From contig NW_022881625.1 in assembly GCF_003369915.1 (NCBI RefSeq), positions 9,920,001 to 9,984,000 on the forward strand: DNA of 64,000 nt, read 5' to 3'. This DNA is from Drosophila miranda. Lineage: Eukaryota > Arthropoda > Insecta > Diptera > Drosophilidae. The notes under the pieces were generated by a model. That model saw only the letters and a program-made list of their open reading frames with translations. It made no database searches and had not been told where the DNA came from. A program made the position numbers and the translations under genes. Of this stretch, positions 56,084-64,000 are shown piece after piece; the first letter of the stretch is position 1, and the number at the start of each line of letters is the position of its first letter.

Positions 56084-56481
56084 CCTGCTGCTGCTGAAGT
56101 TGCAGGCGTACGTTGTTCGATGTGTCCATTTTACAGCACAAAACTCAAAATTCACTTTTTAGCGCGTAAAAATGATGCCTACAACACTCGCCTTACACCT
56201 TCTGCTCTCGACTTTTTCATTGTCAACGGGATTGCGCAAAACAAGCTGTCAGTCGAAACTAAATATGAACTCTCCTCGGATCACCTGCCAATTGTAGCAT
56301 CAGTGCATCATTCTTCTCAAATCAAAACTATGAAGCAACAAATTCTCCCTCGAGGCTCTTGCGTTGAAGTATTTCAAGCCGAACTAGATAGTAGAATCAA
56401 CCTCAACACGGAAATAAAAAGTCCCGATGATATAGAAGATGCAATCTCGATATTTATGAGAAACGTAATATTGGCTGCATC
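56084..56481 (+). mobile_element. Jockey-type non-LTR retrotransposon endonuclease fragment
   Basis: The open frame contains TPSALDFFIVNGI and ELSSDHLPIVASV, the C-terminal catalytic motifs of apurinic-like endonucleases of the jockey/I group, followed by a linker (SPDDIEDAISIFMRNVILAA). It is cut at 56482 by a DINE-1 fragment, and no RT is present. The left limit is uncertain; sequence between 56032 and ~56160 is unassigned. Confidence 0.8.
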
Positions 56482-56789
56482 TGAAATATTTTTGTAGCAG
56501 TGACATATCACAGAAGTCTGGATCCAAAACATCGTTGCTCTAGCTTTTATAGTCTTTGAGCACTAGGCGCTGAAGGGGACGGACGGACGGACGGACGGAC
56601 GGACGGACGGACAGACGGACAGACGGACAGACGGACAGACAGACAGGGTTCAATCGACTCGGCTATTGATGCTGATCAAGAATATATATACTTGATGGGG
56701 TCGGAAACGATTCCTTCTGGACGTTACACACATCCACTTTTACCACAAATCTAATATACCCCAATTCTCATTTTGAGTATCGGGTATAA
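56482..56789 (-). mobile_element. DINE-1/INE-1-like fragment
   Basis: The last ~300 bp of the element with a long CGGACGGA array (56577-56642) and the canonical end 'gtatcgggtataat'. It directly abuts the Gypsy LTR. Confidence 0.9.
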
Positions 56790-56853
56790 TAAAAAGGCCT
56801 ACTGTTTTGGGGTTTCTTAGCTTATTTCTTACTTTAATGGGTGAAAATAAGGA
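56790..56853 (-). repeat. 3' LTR start of the Gypsy element, truncated
   Basis: It matches 40830-40893 nearly exactly and is cut by the DINE-1 fragment. The next ~230 bp (56854-57087) are AT-rich non-coding sequence. Confidence 0.6.
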
Positions 56854-57087
56854 TTCATTGTTGTTTGTCTTGGTAATACTAATAATAATAGAAGTAATAA
56901 AATCGGATAATAGTGATAATGAACTGAGATAATAATGAAATTAGATAACAAGCCGTCGGGGCGATCCCTTCAGGGGATGGTGTCGTGGTCAGTGTTGTGG
57001 AGGCTTATGCCTTCACACTCCCTTCCTACTTCGGGGTGGGGCGCGGTGAATGCGCACCAAATTTCCGCTGATGCATACGCGGAAGCG

Positions 57088-57726
57088 TTAGCCGTCGTGG
57101 TGTTCTAGGCTGCGAATCCGGCTGCGCCCGTGACGCGCCGCGTTTGCCTGAGCGCTGGCGCCTTCCAGCAGGCTTTGCGGGATGCGGCGGTCAGGCGTGC
57201 TTACCCGCCAGGCGACTGGGGCGATTGGCCATTCCTGCTCCTCCTGCAGCGCGTTTAGCTCGGGCATCTCCTCGAACGCTGTGAGCAGTCCGCCCACTTC
57301 TGCCTCTTTCAAGCCCAATGACAGGTCGCTGTCCTCCTTTGGTTGGCTCGGGTTTCCTGGTTCGGCCTCTCCGGCCGTGCAGCTCGTCGGTTCCGGGTTC
57401 GGGGCGTTGTGGTCGGTGGGAACTGGCGATAGCCACTTCATTGGTGCGTGGTCCAGCGGCTGCCAATCGGGATTCTCCCTTCTTTCCGGGGCTGCCACCT
57501 CCTCCTGCGCGTCCCACTCGTGCAGTCTGGCGTGCCACCCGTCGTCCCAGCTGGTGTCCGGGATCGGGCCGTTTGGGTTCTCCTGTTGATGGTCCATGCT
57601 GTGTGGTGTTGCCCGGTTCTGCTTGCGGGGTCGGGGAGTGGTGTCTTGCTTGTGGTTGGCTGGTCGTGGAAGGTGGTTGCCTTGAGCTGGGCGGCGACGC
57701 ACCCCTAGGATGCCCCTCCGTGCCAT
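57088..57726 (-). CDS. Third ORF of the Gypsy element, unknown
   Basis: A 212-codon frame after pol, where env would lie in an errantivirus. It is rich in proline, glutamate and tryptophan (TSWDDGWHARLHEWDAQEE, EMPELNALQEEQEWPIAP). It has no signal peptide or membrane segment, so it is not a typical envelope. A second overlapping frame (57772-57191) is also open, so the coding choice is uncertain. About 440 bp separate it from the end of pol. Function unknown. Confidence 0.45.
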   Translation of the reverse strand: MARRGILGVRRRPAQGNHLPRPANHKQDTTPRPRKQNRATPHSMDHQQENPNGPIPDTSWDDGWHARLHEWDAQEEVAAPERRENPDWQPLDHAPMKWLSPVPTDHNAPNPEPTSCTAGEAEPGNPSQPKEDSDLSLGLKEAEVGGLLTAFEEMPELNALQEEQEWPIAPVAWRVSTPDRRIPQSLLEGASAQANAARHGRSRIRSLEHHDG

Positions 57727-58167
57727 CCTCTGCCTCTAGAGGCTGTGCGTCGCTCGTCCTTGGGTTGTCCATGTCGGATCTGGTGGGGGGAAGAAACCTT
57801 GTTTGGTTAGAACCTGACCTGTGCCACTGATGTGCCCTGTGCCCTGGGTTTCCCTGATCGGTGCATTTTCTAGTTTCTGGCTATTTCTTACTCTAATCCC
57901 TTAAGGGGAGTTAAGCTATCTTACTGCGTGTGTACGCGGTTGTTTCTTGTGGGGCGAGGACATTACGGCAGCGCACTACCATAAGTGGCCCTCATGAACT
58001 CGCGGTTTTCCTGGTGCTGGGGTCGTCCTCATCGTTGTCTTCTTCGTTTTCGCTGGTGAGTGTGTGCTCGTTGTCGTGGTAGGCCTTGAGGTCGGCTAGT
58101 CCGGCCGTTCGTCGTTGTCTTCCTGGATGCTTCTGGAGTCGTGCTATGGTGGGAGAAATAAATTTAA

Positions 58168-61100
58168 TTATTTGTAAGGCCCCTCATATTTGGGAGCCAG
58201 TTTGGCAGCGAAGTTGTCCGCCGCTTTGGACAGGTGATGTTGGCGTAGCATCACGAGCGTCCCGATCGTGGGTCTCCATTCGCGTCGACGTAGGTTGTAG
58301 GTCCTGCTCTGCGTCTGTGATGCCTGCTGGGTATTTTCTTGTACGATGGCGAAGATTTGCTTGAGTCGCTTGGCCTTGTTGGTTGGGGTCTCTGTCACTT
58401 CGCCTAGTCTCTTCGTACAAGGCTCCAGGCAACCGAGGTTCCCGGCCGAGTACGATGAATGCTGGGCTGAAGCCTGTGGTGTCCGATGTGCTGCTGTTGA
58501 TGGCTAGGCTGAGTTCGGGCAGCAGCTCGTCCCATGTCCGCTGGTCTCCATCGATGTACTGGGCGATCATGGTTTTGATCGTCCTGTTGGCTCGTTCCGT
58601 GGGGTTTTGTTGTGGCGTATAGGGCGCCGTATACTCCAATTCCATGCCTGCTAGTTTGCAGAACTTTCGGAAGGAGCGACTTGTGAATTGGGTCCCGTTG
58701 TCGCATACGAATTTCCGTGGGGTTCCGAAGCGGCTCAGGATCCGTTCCCGGAAAGCGGTCTCCAGTAGTGCGGTGGTGGCCTTGCGTAGTGGGACCAACT
58801 CCGCCCACTTGCTGAAGGCGTCGAAGAACACCAGCAACATAGTATTGCCGTGTTTGGATCGGGGCAATGGTCCAATGAAGTCGGCGCAGTCGATGTCCAG
58901 TGGTTCTTGGGCTTGGCGGGTGTGCAACGTCCCTCCTTGTTTGGTTTGACTCACCTTGTACTGCTGGCACTTGGTGCACTGCTGGATATATCGGGCGATA
59001 TCTCGGTGCAGTCCGGGCCAGTAGTACCTCTGGGCTATTCGTGTCGCTGTCTTCCTGATTCCGAGGTGTCCTGCTGTCGGATGGCCGTGGCACTCTTCCA
59101 GCACGCGGCGGCGGTGGTCCCTGTGGACACATAGTTTCCATTTGATAGGGTCTTCTTCGCTGGTTCTGCTGCTGGCTCGTTTGTATATTTGGTCGCTCTC
59201 GATGATGAACTCCGGGTGTGCTTCCGGCTGTTCCTGGATCCGCTTGCGGAGCATCTGCAGCCAGGGGCAGGGGCAAGGCTCCCGGTCTTCGTCCGCTCGC
59301 TGCAGGGTTTCTACTGGTTGTCGTGAGAGGGCGTCAGCCACAACGTTCTGGTTTCCTCGGCGGTAGTGGATGTCAAACCGATATTGCTGGAGCTCCAAGG
59401 CCCAGCGGGCGATGCGTCCCGTTGGATTATCGATGGAGTTCAACCACTTCAAGGCGAGGTGATCCGTGATTACATCGAAGTGGTATCCTTCCAGAAAGCA
59501 TCGGAACTTCCGGATTGCCCAGACTATGGCAAGGCACTCTTTCTCGGTGGCCGAGTAGTTTTCCTCTGCCTTGAGTAGTCGACGGCTTGCGTAGGCGATG
59601 ACTCTTTCTGCTCCGTCGATCTGTTGTGTCAATACTGCTCCGAGGCCATACGAACTGGCGTCCGTTTGGAGTACGAATCGCTCGGCGAAGTCGGCGCATG
59701 CCAGGACTGGTGCTTGCGTGAGTTTTTCCTTGAGAGTCTCGAACGCCTGATGTTGTTCGTCTGTCCACTCCCACTTTTGATCCTTTTTCAGCAGGTTGGT
59801 CATGGGCTGGACCACCGTGGCGAAGTTGGGGACGAAACGTCGGTACCAGGATGCCATCCCGATGCAGCGTCGCAGTTCTTTCAGTGTGGTGGGCGGTGCT
59901 AGTTTCTGGACTGCGCTGACCTTGTCTGGGTCCGTGTGGATGCCTTGTTCGCTGATGGCATGGCCGAGGTAGACTAAACTCTTCCTGAAGAAACTACACT
60001 TGTTTCTGTTCAGTCGGAGGTTCGCCTCTCGCAGCCTCCTGAAAACCTCGCGAAGGTGGACGATGTGTTCTTCTAGCGTGGCTCCGATGACGATGATATC
60101 GTCGAGATACGCGAACGCGTATGGCTCCAGGGTGGGTCCGATGACGCTGTCCAACGCTCGCTGGAACGTCGCTGGAGCTGAGTGCAGGCCGAAAGGCATG
60201 ACCTTCCACTGGAAGACTCCTCTGCCGGGGACGGTAAATGCTGTTGCCTCTCTGCTGCCCTCGGCCACCGGGATCTGCCAGTATCCGTTTGTGAGGTCCA
60301 GCGTGGAGATGTAGCGAGCGTGGCGAAGTCTCTCGAGAATGTGGTTAATCCGTGGCAGCGGATATGCGTCCGGCACCGAGCGGGCATTTAGTTGGCGATA
60401 ATCCACGCACATTCGCAATTCTCCGGTCTTCTTTCCTACCAAGACGATTGGGGCGCTGTGGGGACTGTGGGATGGCTCGATCCTTCCGTCCCGTAGCAGC
60501 TCGTCCACCTGCGCGTTGATGATCTTCTGCATGGCCGGGTTCTTCGGGAAATAGCGCTGCTTCACGGGCCTGTCGTCTCGCATTGTTATCGTGTGTTCGG
60601 CGATGTGGGAGACTCCAGCTAGTCCGTCGAATTTCGACAGTTCTTCTTCCAGAAACTTGCCTGCCCACGGCGTGGGGGGTGGTTCGGGGTCTGGGTCTTG
60701 CTGCCACGGCGATAGGTCCTCCAGTTCCAGGGCGGTAATGGCGGCCAAGATCGCATTCTCGTAGTCATCCGAGTCGGCTGGGCGAAACGGGTTTCGTTCC
60801 CGGGCTATTTCGGCGTCGGCTAATGGCTGCAGTTGGTAGTCCGTCGTCGAAGTCTCTCTGGTCTCGTCCTGTGGTGTCGGGGTTCGTGGCTGGCGTGATG
60901 TCTGTCGTGCTGGGTTACTCCGTGGTGACTCCCGGTTCGATGAGCTGGCCCTGGAGTGGTCCCGCGGGGCCGCAGCTATCTTTGCTGGAGTATTCTGGTG
61001 ATTCATGGGTGCTGTTGCTGACTCCCGGTTCGATGAGCTGGCCCTGGGTTGGTCCAGCGGCGCCGAAGCTATCTCTGCCGAAGTTTTCTGCTTTCTGCTG

Positions 61101-62623
61101 TGTCCTGTTGGTGACTCCTGGTTCGACGAGCTGGCCCTGGATTGATCCAGTGGAGCCGGAGCTGTCTCTGCCCAAGTCCCTTGCTTCCTGCTGTGTCCTG
61201 TTAGTGACTCCTGGTTCGACGAGCTGGCCCTGGATTGATCCAGTGGAGCCGTAGCTGTCTCTGCCCAAGTCCCTTGCTTCCTGCTGTGTCCTGTTGGTGA
61301 CTCCTGGTTTGACGAGCTGGCCCTGGATTGATCCAGTGGAGCCGTAGCTGTCTCTGCCCAAGTCCTTTGTGTCCTGCGGTGTCCTGTTGGTGACTCCTGG
61401 TTCGACGAGCTGGCCCTGGATTGATCCAGTGGAGCCGTAGCTGTCTCTGCCCAAGTCCTTTGTTTCCTGCTGTGTCCTGTTGGTGACTCCTGGTTCGACG
61501 AGCTGGCCCTGGATTGATCCAGTGGAGCCGGAGCTGTCTCTGCCCAAGTCCTTTGTTTCCTGCTGTGTCCTGTTGTTGACTCCTGGTTCGACGAGCTGGC
61601 CCTGGATTGATCGAGTGGAGCCGTAGCTGTCTCTGCCCAAGACTTTTTGTTGCGTTGTCCTGTTGGTGTCGGGGTTCGTGCTGGGGAACTGGCCATGGTT
61701 GGTTCCATCGGTGTCGCAGTTCTTTCCGTCGTAGCTTTCTTCGTGTCCTGTTGTGGTGGCGTAGTCCTGGGGTTGTTGCTTGATCTTGTCTGGTAGGGCT
61801 TTGTTGTCACTGGGGTTGGATGGTTCGTGGTTGGCTGTGGGGTGTTGGTCTGCGGCTGGTCTCGGATGGCAGTGGAGTCCGCAAACGTGACAGACCGTGG
61901 GCGAGGCTGGGCGGTGCATGATGGTATCGTCCCGGCGGGTTTCTGCTGCAACTTCAGCTGTAGATATGCCCGTCCGCAATGGATCCTTGCGCGGATGCCA
62001 CAGAGGAAGTCGAGCCCCAAGATGAAGTCGTCTAATACCGTGGGGAGTATAAGAAGAGAAACCTGTGTTTCTTGTTGATCCAGGCGCACGGTGACTGCTA
62101 TCGCTTGGTTGATCTCCTTCCTGGTTCCATCTGCCAGGCGGATCCTGGTCCTCACCTCTCGCCTGTTCTCGGTCGTCCCTATCTCCTTCGCCAGCCGCTC
62201 ACTGATGAAGGATCGTGTGGCTCCCGTGTCGAGGGTGGCCGCAAATGCTCTCCCATTGATGTCCACCAGGGCAGTGATCCTTCCTCCGGTCATGCTTAAT
62301 GGGTGGGTTTCTCCTAATCCTGGGTGCGCGCCTCCGTCCATGTCCCAGTTGGGCGGAGACCCGACCCGTTTTCGACGCTGGTTTCCGGCAGCAGTTGATG
62401 GTCCGGACCCCTCGGTGGCCACATTCCCAACAGAACAGCTTCTGTCGGTTTGTGCACGCACCACTGAAATGGCCGTTTTCCCCACAGTTCCGGCAGGCTC
62501 GTTGTACATCGATCGCTTGCTCTTCCTCCTGGCCGATTCCTCGGTTGGCGATCTCGGTTTTCCCGGGCGTCTCGTGTGTGTTGCCCCGTTGGGGGTTGGT
62601 TCCACTGCCGGTATCGGCGGCAC
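58168..62623 (-). CDS. Osvaldo/Ulysses-like Gypsy pol: protease, RT, RNase H, integrase
   Basis: A 1479-codon open frame from 62623. Order: protease (ATLDTGATRSFISERL), a 31-residue tandem repeat region, RT (SAPIVLVGKKTGELRMCVDY, FAYLDDIIVIG near 60100), RNase H (LQTDASSYGLGAVLTQ), integrase HHCC (ECHGHPTAGHLGIRKT, CTKCQQYK) and DDE core (CADFIGPLP, VCDNGTQFTS, PTERANRTIK). The last ~75 codons shift frame near 58400: the probable true end (RTYNLRRREWRPTIGTLVML, KLAPKYEGPYK) is in the neighbouring frame, 58398-58168. One late frameshift is the only damage seen, so the element may be young. Family name is by resemblance. Confidence 0.9.
60901..61645 (-). repeat. 93-bp coding tandem repeat in the Gypsy polyprotein
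   Basis: About eight units of 31 codons read WAETATAPLDQSRASSSNQE plus SPTGHSRKQRT. Six are nearly identical and the last two have diverged. They lie between protease and RT. Because 93 is divisible by three, another frame also stays open. Confidence 0.95.
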
Positions 62624-63706
62624 GGGGTCGATGGTTCTGCGTGGTCCCGATGCTGCGGAGTGCGTCTCGGTCCCGCGCGGTTTCGTAGGCCGAGACGAGC
62701 TGGGTCAATTCTGTGAGTGATCGGAAATCTTGTCTGCGCGTGTACATTTGATACTCCGGACGGAGATTTTTGTATATCCGCTCGAGTTCCTGTTCCCGAG
62801 TATACTGGGCTCGTTGCATCATCAGACGCAACTCGATAAGTTAATCCCGGAAGGATTCCTTGGGCTTCTGTTCCCGACTTCGTATGGTGTCTTCCAGCCG
62901 CTGGAAGTATCTGGGGGGCAGGAAGAATTCTAGGAATTCTTTCCGAAAGTCTGTCCAATTCTGTCACTGCATCTGAAAAGTTCGGAACCATCCTTCGGCC
63001 TTACCTGTAAGGAGACCGGAGATGGCTCGCGGCAACTGCTCTGGGCTCCCGCCGTATGATTCCACTCGCTCCTCGAGCCTTTAGATGAACGCTAGTGGGT
63101 CCGCGTGGCCGTCGAAAGTAAATCCCCATTTTCGGAGTTTGTCCGCCAGTAACGAGTACGAGATCTCACCCCTCCGGGGCGTGAGACCCGATGTCCCTGA
63201 GGAAGACGTGGCTCCTTCCGTGGTTGTCTGGTGGCTAGGCGTGGCCAGGGGTCCAGCGGTAGTGGGTACTGGCGCGTGGTTCTTGCTGGACGCCTCTGGT
63301 CTGGTTCCTTGGAGTGGTCCTTGGGCAGCTCGTTGTGGTTGATCGTCCTGGGCGGCCGGTGTCTCGGTTGCTGACTCGCGGTATCCGTGGGTGGATCCTT
63401 GGCTCGTGCTGGGCAGCTCGGGTACAATTAATCGCAGTTTTGGTCCCTCCTTGCTGTCTTCCATCTTCGTCCGGCTCTCTGGCCCGGGTGACGTGGCTGG
63501 ACTCCGGTGGTCCCTGGGGCTCGGTATGTTCCCAAAGTGCGTAGCCAAGTCGTCCAGCCTTGCCTGCACGCCTGCCCAGGGCGTGCGATGAATGCGGTGA
63601 TCCGGCTCCGTAGGTCCTCTACAGTCCCAGTTTCTCCTAGTCCAAACTCCTTAGCTAGGCTCTGAAGCTTGTGCTTACTGCGGGACGCTATCGAGCGGAT
63701 GTTCAT
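62624..63706 (-). pseudogene. Gypsy element gag, frameshifted
   Basis: It starts MNIRSIASRSKHKLQSLAK, with a SAP-like helix pair (LGETGTVEDLRSRITAFI). A frameshift near 63585 leads to 63569-63081, with a proline/serine linker and a capsid start (KLRKWGFTFDGHADPLAFI). A stop follows near 63080, then capsid sequence (AISGLLTGKAEGWF, LPPRYFQRLEDTIRSREQ) with an in-frame stop, then 62831-62199 (LMMQRAQYTREQELERIY) with zinc knuckles (CRNCGENGHFSGAC, CWECGHRGVRTINC) overlapping the pol start. Several stops break gag, while pol is mostly open. Confidence 0.85.
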
Positions 63707-63779
63707 CCTGATCCTGGTACACTAATAGGGACACCGGTACGAGTCCTTATCAGCACGCTACTGGGTCTGGGGCTTCTGT

Positions 63780-64000
63780 ACTAGGATACGCGGCACTGGG
63801 TGGAGAGTCCTGTTCGAAGGACACGCGGCACGGTACTGGATCGGTGATCCTATACTAGGATACACGGCACTGGGGTGGGGGATCCTGTTCAAAGGGCACG
63901 CGGCACGGTACTAGATCGGTGATCCTGTACTAGGATACACAGCACTGGGTTGGATGATCCTGTCGAAGGATACGTGGCGCGGTACAGGGAAAGGTTCTGT
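63780..64000. repeat. 75-bp tandem repeat in the Gypsy leader
   Basis: About three units with 'ctaggatacacggcactg', 'gatcctgttc' and 'acgcggcacggtact'. It lies upstream of gag and continues past the window end. The 5' LTR is not in the window. Confidence 0.85.

Noticed and set aside
60915..61979. 354-codon alternative minus-strand frame across the Gypsy repeats
   Set aside because: It is open because the 93-bp unit keeps every frame in register. The pol frame with protease and RT motifs is the real one.

Overview
The window is eukaryotic and Drosophila-like. It has short GT-AG introns, a Feo/PRC1-type gene, mitochondrial CYP12-type P450s, a painless-type TRPA channel and many copies of a ~1.1 kb DINE-1/INE-1-like Helitron-derived repeat. 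The form of that repeat (ends 'ttatacccgatac' and 'gttccccctcg', internal CAGACGGA array, GAGCGAGAAAG motif) resembles the ISY-type repeats of the obscura group, so D. pseudoobscura, D. persimilis or D. miranda is most likely. Almost every host gene is broken, transposons are nested inside each other, and one gene pair is amplified in tandem. Painless maps to 2R (Muller C) in D. melanogaster. Together this fits a degenerating neo-Y such as that of D. miranda, but the species and chromosome are inference.

Layout. 1-422: copy of the sequence upstream of the painless remnant. 423-11862: a nested tower in which a DINE-1 holds a copia element, and the copia holds another DINE-1 plus a second, different copia-type element. 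11863-15789: AT-rich DNA, a subterminal-looking repeat, and two divergent, unrecognised genes with acidic tandem repeats; these look like a decayed DNA transposon or an undescribed gene pair. 15790-20555: a large DINE-1 palindrome (arms ~2.3 kb, loop ~150 bp) around a small host exon. 20556-26050: a decayed host gene for a two-TM protein, split by an internally deleted BEL/Pao element with a perfect 5-bp target duplication. 27305-29017: painless pseudogene lacking its pore region. 29177-29607: second copy of the 1-422 repeat. 30057-32647: a second inverted DINE-1 pair. 32868-39096: a broken BEL/Pao element on the minus strand. 39403-40893: DINE-1 fragment, tandem repeat and LTR-like sequence.

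40894-56031: tandem array on the minus strand of alternating CYP12 and feo (PRC1/MAP65) copies: CYP12-A, feo-1, CYP12-B, feo-2, CYP12-C, feo-3, CYP12-D fragment, then an inverted feo fragment. The four CYP12 copies each carry a different lesion, while two of three feo copies keep long open frames despite shared in-frame deletions. 56084-56853: jockey-type endonuclease fragment, DINE-1 fragment and an LTR start. 57088-64000: an Osvaldo/Ulysses-like Gypsy element on the minus strand, running off the window end, with a 31-residue repeat between protease and reverse transcriptase. No tRNA, rRNA or CRISPR was seen.
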